From Saccharospirillum alexandrii (GTDB lineage Bacteria > Pseudomonadota > Gammaproteobacteria > Pseudomonadales > Natronospirillaceae): a DNA stretch of 64,000 bases. Shown in pieces: positions 9,082-20,328 of the stretch (the first letter of the stretch is position 1; every line of letters begins with the position of its first letter). A program made the position numbers and the translations under genes. The stretch lies in assembly GCF_004000275.1 (NCBI RefSeq), contig NZ_RCIP01000001.1, forward strand, positions 1,691,996 through 1,755,995, in the 5' to 3' direction. The notes under the pieces were generated by a model, which saw only the letters and a list, made by a program, of their open reading frames with translations, had not been told where the DNA came from and did not search any database.

Positions 9082-10100
9082 AACACGTGCCCGCAGCCTG
9101 GCTGTGGGCAGGGCTGGTGGGGGTGTTTGCGGTCACGCTGCTGGCCAGCCTGGCGACCGGCCCCACGCATCTGCCCTGGTCTGGCCTGCTGAAACACCTC
9201 GTTACCGGCCCCAGCGACGATTTACAGGGGCTGATTCTCTGGCAGATCCGCATTCCCAGAACCCTGCTGGCACTCTGTGTGGGTGCGCTGCTGGCGGTTT
9301 GCGGAGTTCTGATTCAGGGGCTGTTTCGCAACCCCCTGGCCGAGCCCGGGTTAATGGGGGTATCCAGCGGCGCTACACTGATGGTCGTTGTTGTTCTGGT
9401 TCTGGCCAGTAATCTGCCCAATACCCTGCCCGTTGCGTTGCGACCCTTCCTGCTACCGCTGGTTGCCTTTGGCGGTGGCCTGGCCGCGACCCGCCTGGTC
9501 ATGCTGATTGGGCAAAGCAGCCACTATTCACCGCTGCGGCTGATTCTGGCGGGCGTGGCCTTCAATATGGTGGCCGCTGCCGGCATTGGCCTGTGCGCTT
9601 ATCTGGCCACGAATGAGCAACTGCGCACCCTGACGTTCTGGAGCCTGGGCAGTTTCGCAGCGGCCAGCTGGTCGGGCGTGGCGATCACCGCAGCAGTGCT
9701 GGCCATCATTGCCCCGCTCGCTTACCGGCAATGGCGACCGCTCAACGCCCTGTTATTGGGGGAATCCGAATGTCGCCACCTGGGCTTTGATGTACCAGCG
9801 CTGAAACGACGCATTGTCTATCTCAGCGCGGCCGGGGTGGGTGCCGCTGTCGCCTTTACCGGCATCATCGGTTTCATTGGCCTGGTTGTGCCGCACATCG
9901 TGCGCATGCTGACCGGTGCCGACCACCGTCGTTTGCTGCCACTCAGCCTGGCACTCGGTGCCCTGCTGACCCTGTGGGCCGACTGGCTGGCCCGCTCCGT
10001 CCTGAGCCCGGCCGAACTGCCGGTGGGCATCATTACTTCCTTGCTCGGCGGGCCGTTTTTCATTTATTTAATTCATCGTCAGCGGGGCCGATTGTCATGA
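9078..10100 (+). CDS. FecCD-family ABC permease, probably heme (HmuU-like)
   Basis: A 340-residue inner-membrane permease with about nine or ten hydrophobic helices and the family signatures LWQIRIPRTLLALCVGALLAVCGVLIQGLFRNPLAEPGLMGVSSGA and GFIGLVVPHIVRMLTGADHR. FecCD permeases move heme, siderophores or cobalamin from a periplasmic binding protein into the cytoplasm. Overlaps of 4 bp with both neighbours indicate one operon with the ATPase. Heme is the favoured substrate because the ATPase resembles HmuV. No binding protein (HmuT) or TonB receptor is encoded here, so the substrate stays inferred. The two iron-type binding proteins at 28.9-31.2 kb are possible partners. Confidence 0.85.
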   Translation: MKHVPAAWLWAGLVGVFAVTLLASLATGPTHLPWSGLLKHLVTGPSDDLQGLILWQIRIPRTLLALCVGALLAVCGVLIQGLFRNPLAEPGLMGVSSGATLMVVVVLVLASNLPNTLPVALRPFLLPLVAFGGGLAATRLVMLIGQSSHYSPLRLILAGVAFNMVAAAGIGLCAYLATNEQLRTLTFWSLGSFAAASWSGVAITAAVLAIIAPLAYRQWRPLNALLLGESECRHLGFDVPALKRRIVYLSAAGVGAAVAFTGIIGFIGLVVPHIVRMLTGADHRRLLPLSLALGALLTLWADWLARSVLSPAELPVGIITSLLGGPFFIYLIHRQRGRLS

Positions 10101-10876
10101 CGTTGCGCGCCGACCAGCTGACGCTGAGCCTGCTACCGGGTCAGCCCGTACTCACGGATGTGTCGATAGCAGTAGCGCCGGGCAAAATCACCGCCCTGAT
10201 CGGGCAGAACGGCGCTGGCAAGAGCACCTTATTGAAGGCCCTGAGCGGTGAACTCACGCCAGAACGGGGCATGGTCAGCCTGCATGCCAAACCGATCCGC
10301 GACTGGCCGGGGCAGGACAGAGCCCGTCTGCTGTCCGTCTTGCCGCAGCAGCATGCGCTGAATTTCGAATTTCGGGTTGAAGAAGTAGTCGCGCTCGGCC
10401 GTTACCCGCATGGCACCGGTCATCAGCGGGATAGGCAGATTGTGCAAGAGGCACTGGCGCTGTGTGACCTGAGCCCGTTCAGCAAACGCAGCATCGATGA
10501 CATCAGCGGCGGTGAACGACAGCGCGTCCACCTGGCCCGGGTGCTGGCCCAAATCTGGGAATCCCAGCCGGAAGGCCCCTGCTTCCTGCTGCTTGACGAG
10601 CCCACTACCGGAATGGACCTGAGCCATCAACAGGCTCTGTTCAAAGCGGTGCAACACTTTGCCAGGCGCGAGGTAGGCATTCTTTTGGTGGTACACGACC
10701 TGAACCTGGCGGCCCGTTACGCCGATCGGGTGGTGCTGATGCACCAGGGGCACATTGCTGAGCAAGGCACGCCCGATGAGGTTTTCAAAGCCGATACCCT
10801 GCAACGCTATTTCGACCTGGCGGTAACCGTGCTACGCCACCCGCGTCACGATTGCCCGCTGATCATTCCGGATTAA
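10097..10876 (+). CDS. hmuV: ABC ATPase, HmuV-like heme importer subunit
   Basis: 259 residues from the ATG at 10097, which overlaps the permease stop by 4 bp; an upstream extension of the frame is not supported. Walker A is GQNGAGKST (~35-43), the signature is ISGGERQRVHLARVLAQ, Walker B is CFLLLDEPTTGMD and the H-loop is VVHDLNLA. The segments LLKALSGELTPERG, RLLSVLPQQHALNF and VEEVVALGRYPH are typical of the HmuV branch. It powers import through the adjacent permease. A siderophore or cobalamin ATPase is the alternative. Confidence 0.85.
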   Translation: MTLRADQLTLSLLPGQPVLTDVSIAVAPGKITALIGQNGAGKSTLLKALSGELTPERGMVSLHAKPIRDWPGQDRARLLSVLPQQHALNFEFRVEEVVALGRYPHGTGHQRDRQIVQEALALCDLSPFSKRSIDDISGGERQRVHLARVLAQIWESQPEGPCFLLLDEPTTGMDLSHQQALFKAVQHFARREVGILLVVHDLNLAARYADRVVLMHQGHIAEQGTPDEVFKADTLQRYFDLAVTVLRHPRHDCPLIIPD

Positions 10877-10906
10877 CCCATGAGTCATTTCGAACCAGGA
10901 GTCTCA

Positions 10907-11224
10907 ATGATCGAACTTTGCTCTGTTAACGATTTGAACGAAGGCGAGTCACTCGGCTTCGACATCACCGACAAACCGGTCTTCGCAGTGCGCAAAGACG
11001 GCGAGATTTTCGTCTACCACAATGAATGCCCGCACCTGGGCGTTGAGCTGGAATTTCAGGAAAACGATTTTCTGGATCTGGACGGCGCCCTGATTCAGTG
11101 CTCCACCCACGGTGCTCTTTTTGAAATAGAAACGGGCCATTGCTTGTCTGGCCCTTGTCAGGGGGACTATTTGAAGCCGGCTGAATTTACTGTAAAGGAT
11201 GAAGTTTTATATCTGGTTTCCTGA
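10907..11224 (+). CDS. Rieske [2Fe-2S] ferredoxin-like protein
   Basis: A small soluble electron carrier of 105 residues. Cluster ligands are C41-x-H43 (CPHLG) and C65-x2-H68 (CSTHGALF), the standard Rieske pair. Start choice: AGGAG at 10897-10901 sits 5 nt before the ATG at 10907; the ATG at 10880 would add nine residues and has no comparable site. It follows the HmuV-like gene by 30 bp and may share its transcript. Rieske ferredoxins of this size usually serve oxygenases or stand-alone redox roles; a link to heme degradation or iron release is tempting but is inference. Confidence 0.85.
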   Translation: MIELCSVNDLNEGESLGFDITDKPVFAVRKDGEIFVYHNECPHLGVELEFQENDFLDLDGALIQCSTHGALFEIETGHCLSGPCQGDYLKPAEFTVKDEVLYLVS

Positions 11225-11268
11225 AAAAGAAATTAGCACTTGATCGAAATTTGGAAATGACCTGTACA

Positions 11269-11467
11269 CCAAGTGTCGGTCACCGGGTGGGCCTATCCGG
11301 GGTAGTCTGAGGCATGGACTAAAACGCCAGGAGCGTTTTAGCATGAGCAAAGCGAGCCCGAAGGGAGAATCCCATGGAGGGGATTCATATGCCGAAGCCT
11401 AGGCCCCATGGACGGGTTTACGCCGTCCCCGGAGAGGCCCACCCGGTGGCCGACACGACTTACTGGC
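11269..11467 (+). repeat. Structured dispersed repeat, copy A (long form)
   Basis: Left arm 11274-11302 and right arm 11427-11454 form a ~28-bp stem with about two mismatches. Inside are hairpins CTAAAACGC/GCGTTTTAG and GAATCCC/GGGATTC. The core carries GGGGTAGTCTG, CCTAGG and CCATGGACGGGTTTACG. It lies between the convergent Rieske and aminotransferase genes. Confidence 0.85.
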
Positions 11468-11500
11468 ACCTGAGCTGGAACAACCTCTGAACTCTGGCAC

Positions 11501-12691
11501 TCAGCGACCTCGTGCCAGATAAGGATGCCGCGCCAGAAAGTCTCCGATTCGGCTAACCGCTTCTTCCAGGCGAGAGATCGAAACGGTGTAGGCAATCCGC
11601 ACCGCACTGTGCTCAGTAGCCCCGCCAAAGTCGAGCCCCGGAGCAATCGCTACGCCAGTTTCTTCCAGCAATTGCTGACACCAGTCCATGGCGTCGTCGC
11701 ACACCGATGACACATCAACATAAAGGTAGAAAGCGCCATCCGGTTGCGCCAGGAGCGGAAGGCCTAAAGCCTCAATGGCCGGTGCCAGTGTATCCCGACG
11801 TGCCTTGAGTTCAGCGGCTCTTTCAAAGCATTCTTGTTCTACTTCGGGAGTAAAAGCGGTCAATGCAGCGTGTTGGGCCATCGCAGGGGCCGACAGAAAC
11901 AGGTTTTGCGCCAGGTGTTCTGCAGCGTCAACCGCGTATTCGGGCACAACAACCCAACCCAGACGCCAGCCGGTCATGCCATAGAATTTCGAGAAACTCT
12001 GGGTGACCCAGGCATCGTCGTTCACTGCCAGTGCGGTCGGCGGCAATGCTTCGGTAAAGGTCAGACCGTGATAGATTTCGTCGGCAAACACGGACAGATC
12101 GTGACGGTGGGCAAAGTCTGAAGCGGCGGTCCACTCTTCGCGGGACAGTACCTGACCCGTCGGATTACAGGGTGACGCCAGCAACAGACCGGTAGTCTCA
12201 TCAGTCACAGCGGCTTCGAGGGCATCAATATCCAGTCGCAAGCCATCGCTAGACAGCGGCACCGAAATACCCTGACCATTGAGCACCTGCAGGAAATGCC
12301 GGTTGCAAGGGTAGCCAGGTTCGGGCAACAACACTCTCTTGCCGGGATCGATGGTAGCCGCAAATGCCAGCAACAAAGCGCTAGAACCACCCGGAGTTAC
12401 CGCTATTCGCGCCGGATCGACGGTAATGCCATGCCATCGCTGGTAGCGGTCGGCTATGGCGGCACGCAGTGCGGGGATGCCCATGGCCGCAGTATAACCA
12501 GTGTGTCCGTCCGCCAATGCCTGCTGGCCCGCCTTTATGATAGCCTCAGGCGTTCCAAAATCCGGCTCACCAACGAACAGGCTGATGACGGAACGGCCTT
12601 CGGCTTCCATGGCCCGGGCCTTGGCGAGCACGCCCATAACGTGAAAGGGAGCGATGTGTCGGGTACGATCGGCGAGCCGGTTGGCGGACAT
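11501..12691 (-). CDS. Class I/II PLP-dependent aminotransferase
   Basis: 396 residues from the ATG at 12691 (MSANRLADRTRHIAPFHVM), with AGG about 8 nt upstream; the frame is open further upstream but that extension looks non-coding. Fold type I motifs are VGEPDFGTPEAI, ASPCNPTGQVLS, FADEIYHGLTF and the PLP-lysine motif SFSKFYGMTGWRLGW. The family includes aspartate, aromatic and alanine-type transaminases. The substrate cannot be read from sequence alone. It is divergent from gluQ, in the place where dksA lies in Pseudomonas. Confidence 0.85.
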   Translation of the reverse strand: MSANRLADRTRHIAPFHVMGVLAKARAMEAEGRSVISLFVGEPDFGTPEAIIKAGQQALADGHTGYTAAMGIPALRAAIADRYQRWHGITVDPARIAVTPGGSSALLLAFAATIDPGKRVLLPEPGYPCNRHFLQVLNGQGISVPLSSDGLRLDIDALEAAVTDETTGLLLASPCNPTGQVLSREEWTAASDFAHRHDLSVFADEIYHGLTFTEALPPTALAVNDDAWVTQSFSKFYGMTGWRLGWVVVPEYAVDAAEHLAQNLFLSAPAMAQHAALTAFTPEVEQECFERAAELKARRDTLAPAIEALGLPLLAQPDGAFYLYVDVSSVCDDAMDWCQQLLEETGVAIAPGLDFGGATEHSAVRIAYTVSISRLEEAVSRIGDFLARHPYLARGR

Positions 12692-12780
12692 AATTGCTAC
12701 CTGCAAAGACTTAAAACCGTGGGCATAATGCAGAATCGACAACGCCCAGTCCAATACCAGCGCGCTATTCACTGTCTTCA

Positions 12781-13662
12781 ATGGAGAACATGGCCAGCAT
12801 GACGGCTCAGTCACCTCGCTATCGCGGGCGTTTCGCCCCTTCGCCCACCGGGCCACTGCACCTGGGCTCTTTGTTGGCGGCGCTGGTCAGCTACCTCGAA
12901 GCCCGGCGCCATGGCGGTGAATGGTGGGTACGCATTGAGGATCTGGACCCGCCGCGAACCCAGCCGGGTGCCAGTGATGCCATTCTGCGCAGCCTGGACT
13001 CTCACGGCCTGACGTGGGATTCGCCGGTGATGTACCAGAGCCAGCGCGATGATGCCTACCACCACGCCATTGAGGTATTGGCCGACCTGGATCAGCTGTT
13101 CTGGTGCCGCTGCAGCCGCAAGCAGTTGGCCGGGCAGCCGGTTTACCCTGGCACGTGCCGCGCTTGTCGTCAGCCGCGGGGCGATGCCGCCATCCGCTTT
13201 CAAACACCCGACATCGACGATGCCTTTACCGACCTGTTTCAGGGGCCACAGCGAACGGCACTGGCGCGCGACTACGGCGATGTCGTGATTCGCCGGCGCG
13301 ACGGTCTGTTTGCCTACCAGCTGGCCGTAGTGGTGGACGACGCCGACCAGGGCATGACCGACATCGTGCGCGGCATCGATTTGCTCAGCTCCACTTTCTG
13401 GCAGCGCGCGCTGTATCGGGCACTGGGTCATGAGTGCCCGAACCATGCACATTTTCCGGTGTTGGTAGATGCCGGTCAAAAGCTCAGCAAACAGAACTTT
13501 GCGCCGGCTCTGGACAACAACCAGGCCACGGCCAACCTGATGCAGCTCTGGCCCTGGCTCGGTCTTGATATTCAGGCCGACACGCCCGAGCGCATGCTTG
13601 CCGAAGCGCTCGGGCAATGGTCTCCCACATACCTGCATGGGTTGGCTGAGATAGCCCTCTAA
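12781..13662 (+). CDS. gluQ: Glutamyl-Q tRNA(Asp) synthetase
   Basis: GluQ activates glutamate without tRNA and places it on queuosine at position 34 of tRNA(Asp). The 293-residue protein is a truncated GluRS catalytic domain: RFAPSPTGPLHLGSLLAALVSYLEAR (HIGH region), EDLDPPR, a zinc site built from CRCS and YPGTCRAC, and KLSKQN as the KMSKS motif. It has no anticodon-binding domain, as expected. Starts at 12781, 12790 and 12799 are all possible because three ATGs lie close together. It heads the block that in Pseudomonas runs dksA-gluQ-cbrA, but dksA is not upstream here. Confidence 0.94.
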   Translation: MENMASMTAQSPRYRGRFAPSPTGPLHLGSLLAALVSYLEARRHGGEWWVRIEDLDPPRTQPGASDAILRSLDSHGLTWDSPVMYQSQRDDAYHHAIEVLADLDQLFWCRCSRKQLAGQPVYPGTCRACRQPRGDAAIRFQTPDIDDAFTDLFQGPQRTALARDYGDVVIRRRDGLFAYQLAVVVDDADQGMTDIVRGIDLLSSTFWQRALYRALGHECPNHAHFPVLVDAGQKLSKQNFAPALDNNQATANLMQLWPWLGLDIQADTPERMLAEALGQWSPTYLHGLAEIAL

Positions 13663-13786
13663 ACGAACCCCCTAATTTTAACCCGGTTAAAAAAGTCGTT
13701 GTTGATTCGTTCCTGGCCTGTTTGCTGGCGCGAACCTGAATGCGGGTTTACGCTAAGTAGACTTTGCTTTCGGGTTGCACTGTTTC

Positions 13787-15427
13787 ATGACTGTAAACGC
13801 TTCACTGGCGCGCCGTTTGCTCCTTTACATCACGTTTGGCGTGGCCATCGCCATTCTGGTGACCATGTTGATGCAATACTCCGCGCTCAACCGGACCATG
13901 GAGGGGTTGCGCAACCAGAACGTGGATGCCTCACTGGGCAATATGCTGCCCATTATTCAGGAATCGATGTGGGCCTTTGACGATAGCGGCGTCACCCGCG
14001 CCGCCAATGCCCTGCTGCGCGATCCTTATATCTCTGGCGTAGCCGTTCGCAGCGCCGAGGGCGAAATCAGCCTGAACCTTGGCGATCTGAACAACATGTC
14101 GTTCACCAACCTGCCTCCGGGCGGTGACCGTACTGAATGGAATGATGCCAACAGCCTGTTCATCAGCACGCCCGTCGTGCATGAGTTCAATAATTCTGAG
14201 TCTGTCATTGGCTGGATCTATCTGCGCAGCGACGATCGCCTGATCGAGAATCAGGTTCGGCTGGTACTGGGTGGCGTCATCATTTCTGCGGTGCTGGCCA
14301 TCGTTCTGTTGCTGATTGGACTCTATGCTCTGGTTGACCGCATCGTCGCAGTACCAATCAAAGCGTTTACCGATTTCGTCGAACGCACGTCCAAGGGTGA
14401 TGTCTCCACCTGGGTCGTGCAGCGCGAACCATCGCTCGAAGCCCGGTCCGATGAAATCGGTCGTTTGTATCAGTCATTCAACGATCAACGCGACCGCCTG
14501 ATCGAGCACGAGAAAGAACTGCTGGAATACCGAACCGAGCTTGAAGCAACCGTAAGCGAACGGACCGAGGCGCTGCAACGCAGCAACACCGAGTTAAGCG
14601 AGTCACTTGAAAAACTCCAGATCGCTCAGGATGAACTGTTGCAAAGTGAGAAGCTGGCTTCGCTGGGCAATCTGGTCAGCGGCGTCGCCCATGAAGTCAA
14701 CACGCCATTGGGTGTCTCCATTACCGCGGCCAGCCACCTGACCTCAGAGGCTCGCCAGACGCAACGGGAGCTGGAAAATGAAACGCTCACCAAATCGGAT
14801 CTCGAACGGTTCTTCCATGAGTGCCTGGAAACCGGCACGCTGTTGTCGAGCAACCTGGATCGGGCGGCGCAACTGATTCGATCGTTCAAGCAGGTGGCGG
14901 TGGATCAGACCAGCGATGAACAGCGCGACATTAATCTGCAGGTGTATGTCGATGAAATTCTGGCCAGCCTGAAACCAAAATACAAAAACACCCCGATTCG
15001 GGTCGTGAATGACATCGACCCCGATATTGCCCTGCAACTGACACCAGGGGCGCTGGCACAGGTCATCACCAACCTGATCATCAATTCGTTGCTCCATGGG
15101 TTCGACGACAGCACCCGCCCGGGTCAGATCCGGCTGTTTAACCGGGTAGAGCAAAACACGCTGGAGCTGATTTACGAAGACGACGGAGAAGGCATGAGCC
15201 CCGATACCCAGAAACGCATGTTCGATCCGTTTTTTACGACTCGCCGGTCCAGTGGTGGCAGCGGCCTGGGCATGAACATCGTCTTTAATCTGGTCACCGG
15301 CAAGCTGAACGGAAAAATACGGCTCGACAGCCCGCCACATCAAGGTTGCCGACTGATCATCACCATCCCCTATTCACCGGCAGACGCTACGCCGGAGCCA
15401 ACACCAACCCCGGACACCGCATTATGA
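13787..15427 (+). CDS. Membrane sensor histidine kinase (HAMP)
   Basis: 546 residues from the ATG at 13787; a TTG 12 nt earlier is possible. Order: membrane helix (~9-30), periplasmic sensor (~35-150), second helix (~160-185), HAMP (~188-240), coiled coil (~245-290), HisKA with H302 (GVAHEVNTPLG), then a HATPase with NLIINSLLHGF, DDGEGMS and GGSGLGMNIV. The periplasmic ligand is unknown. The stop overlaps the next start by ATGA, so it forms a two-component pair with the HD-GYP regulator. The pair sits between gluQ and cbrX, where Pseudomonas as I recall it has no such genes. Confidence 0.88.
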   Translation: MTVNASLARRLLLYITFGVAIAILVTMLMQYSALNRTMEGLRNQNVDASLGNMLPIIQESMWAFDDSGVTRAANALLRDPYISGVAVRSAEGEISLNLGDLNNMSFTNLPPGGDRTEWNDANSLFISTPVVHEFNNSESVIGWIYLRSDDRLIENQVRLVLGGVIISAVLAIVLLLIGLYALVDRIVAVPIKAFTDFVERTSKGDVSTWVVQREPSLEARSDEIGRLYQSFNDQRDRLIEHEKELLEYRTELEATVSERTEALQRSNTELSESLEKLQIAQDELLQSEKLASLGNLVSGVAHEVNTPLGVSITAASHLTSEARQTQRELENETLTKSDLERFFHECLETGTLLSSNLDRAAQLIRSFKQVAVDQTSDEQRDINLQVYVDEILASLKPKYKNTPIRVVNDIDPDIALQLTPGALAQVITNLIINSLLHGFDDSTRPGQIRLFNRVEQNTLELIYEDDGEGMSPDTQKRMFDPFFTTRRSSGGSGLGMNIVFNLVTGKLNGKIRLDSPPHQGCRLIITIPYSPADATPEPTPTPDTAL

Positions 15428-16956
15428 GTGAGAAACTGACCTTCGCGAGCGAACCCACCACCTCAAACCAGGAGAACCTGCTGCCGTGGAAGGTGCTGAT
15501 CGTGGACGACGACGAAGAAGTACACGCCATCACTACCCTGGCGCTGCGCAATTTCCGGTTCGATGGTCGGCCGCTGGCCTTCCTGCACAGCTACAGCGGT
15601 GTCGAAGGCGAAGCGATGATGAGAGACAACCCGGATACGGCCCTGTGCCTGCTCGATGTGGTCATGGAAACCGACCACGCCGGGCTGGATCTGGCCGAAA
15701 CCATTCGCACCCGGCTGGACAATACCTTCACCCGTATTGTGCTGCGCACTGGCCAGCCAGGCCAGGCACCGGAAGAAACCATCATTGCCGACTACGACAT
15801 CAACGACTACAAGGAAAAAACCGAGCTCACGCGCAGCAAACTGCACACCTTGCTGTTCTCCTGTTTGCGCAGTTACCGCGACATCCTCGCGCTTGACCGC
15901 AGCCGGCAGGGTCTGGAGCGTATTCTCAGCGCCTCTATTCACCTGCAGCAGAAAACCTTCCTCACCGACTTTGCCCTGGGCATTCTCGAGCAGATATCCG
16001 CGATACTGTCGCCTGACGAAGATGCGCTTTACGCTCAGTGCGAAGGGATCGCCGCCCATGAACAGGCCGGCAAACTGACCGTTGTTGCCGGAACCGGGGC
16101 CTATCACAGCAAAGTGGGCGTCCCGGTTACCCAGCTGCTGCCCGACAGCGTTCGTACCTTCATCGACAGTACCGAACTCGGGTATCACTCGCATTACATG
16201 GACAATGGTTATCTATGCCTTTACCGGTCCAACGACTTGCATTTAAGCATGTTGTTCCTCAAGGGGCTGACGCCTCAGAGTCCCATCGAACGCCACCTGC
16301 TTGAGGTTTTTTGCCAGAACGCCCTGACCGCCTTTGAAAACCTGTCGCTGCGCACCGAACTCGAAGACAGCCAGCGCGAGATCGTTTTTATTCTGGGCGA
16401 TGCGGTGGAGCATCGATCCCGGGAAACCGGTCAGCACTTGCGGAGGGTGTCGCACATCAGTGAACTGATCGCACTGAAAGCAGGGCTGGGCGAACAACAG
16501 GCACAGTTAATCCGAGAGGCAGCGCCTTTGCACGATCTGGGCAAAATAGGCATACCCGACCAGGTACTGAACAAGCCCGGCCCTCTGGATGCCGAGGAAT
16601 GGGCCATCATGAAAACCCATTCGCAGATCGGTTACGACTTGCTGCACCAGTCGGATAAATCCATTCTCAAAGTCGGTGCGATGATCGCTCTGGATCACCA
16701 CGAACGCTGGGACGGTACCGGCTACCCCCATGGCAAGCAGGGCGATGCAATCAGCATTGAAGGCCGCATAACGGCCCTGGCAGATGTGTTTGACGCACTC
16801 ACCAGCGCTCGCTGCTACAAGAACCCCTGGTCTTACGAGGAGACTCGGGCCTTAATCGAACGAGAACGTGGCCAGCAGTTCGACCCAGCCCTGGCCGACA
16901 TAGTACTGGCTCATTTCGATGACCTCATTGCCATCAAAAACACCTACCCCGACTGA
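15424..16956 (+). CDS. Response regulator with DUF3369 and HD-GYP domains
   Basis: 510 residues from the ATG at 15424. The receiver (~22-150) has D78 (CLLDVVMETD) as likely phosphoacceptor. A DUF3369-type linker domain (~170-310) follows, then an HD-GYP phosphodiesterase (~325-505) with H370-D371 (HDLGKIGIPD), HHERWDGTGYP near 427-437 and DVFDALTS. The catalytic metal ligands look intact, so hydrolysis of c-di-GMP is likely and would be controlled by the upstream kinase. The output process is not evident; fimX and the pilus operon in the same window make surface behaviour one possibility. Confidence 0.9.
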   Translation: MSEKLTFASEPTTSNQENLLPWKVLIVDDDEEVHAITTLALRNFRFDGRPLAFLHSYSGVEGEAMMRDNPDTALCLLDVVMETDHAGLDLAETIRTRLDNTFTRIVLRTGQPGQAPEETIIADYDINDYKEKTELTRSKLHTLLFSCLRSYRDILALDRSRQGLERILSASIHLQQKTFLTDFALGILEQISAILSPDEDALYAQCEGIAAHEQAGKLTVVAGTGAYHSKVGVPVTQLLPDSVRTFIDSTELGYHSHYMDNGYLCLYRSNDLHLSMLFLKGLTPQSPIERHLLEVFCQNALTAFENLSLRTELEDSQREIVFILGDAVEHRSRETGQHLRRVSHISELIALKAGLGEQQAQLIREAAPLHDLGKIGIPDQVLNKPGPLDAEEWAIMKTHSQIGYDLLHQSDKSILKVGAMIALDHHERWDGTGYPHGKQGDAISIEGRITALADVFDALTSARCYKNPWSYEETRALIERERGQQFDPALADIVLAHFDDLIAIKNTYPD

Positions 16957-17052
16957 TCCCCGGCCACGCCCGGGCGGGAATTCTTCAGACGCTGCTTAAA
17001 TTCTGGCCGCTGTAAGGGTAGGATATCGCCCGCATTCTCGGGCGGGCGACCC

Positions 17053-17219
17053 ATGTCACTGTCGTTATTACTCAAGCTGTTCATCTTACCCTTCTACCTC
17101 TTGCTGCCATTCTCACTGGATGGCTCCGGGACGGTGCAGCTGTGGTATCTGCCTTTCCTGATCTGGACAGGCCTGATTGCGGTCAACGCATTGGCTGAAT
17201 ACCTGCGGAGTCGGCGCTG

Positions 17220-17220
<1 letters not shown>
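17053..17220 (+). CDS. cbrX: CbrX-like small membrane protein
   Basis: A 55-residue ORF starting MSLSLLLKLFILPFYLLLPF, with two hydrophobic segments (~3-20 and ~28-44) and a basic tail EYLRSRR. Its TGA shares one base with the cbrA ATG (TGATG at 17218-17222), a layout that normally gives translational coupling. Pseudomonas putida has a small ORF named cbrX directly upstream of and coupled to cbrA; size, hydrophobicity and position agree. Whether the protein acts, or serves only to couple translation, cannot be told. A GC-rich inverted repeat lies just before its start. Confidence 0.8.
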
Positions 17221-20165
<2,945 letters not shown>

Positions 20166-20328
20166 GCACAGCGCACCACGGCTTGAAAACCTGCCCGTTT
20201 CAATGTCAGGGCAGCGATCAGGCCCGGGTCGTCGGGATTGACGGCACATCGCGGCCGGTCCGACACACAACGCAGTACGACGCATTCCATGGCACGGGTA
20301 ACAGACCGGGCCGAGACGGAGGTCAGAC

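Noticed and set aside
11269-11467. CRISPR array as an explanation for the repeats
   Set aside because: Copies are dispersed by kilobases and palindromic, with no regular spacers and no cas genes in the window.
11338-11646. Open frames across the repeat elements (also near 46.4 and 59.2 kb)
   Set aside because: They recur only because the repeat sequence is conserved; no ribosome sites, and products differ between copies.
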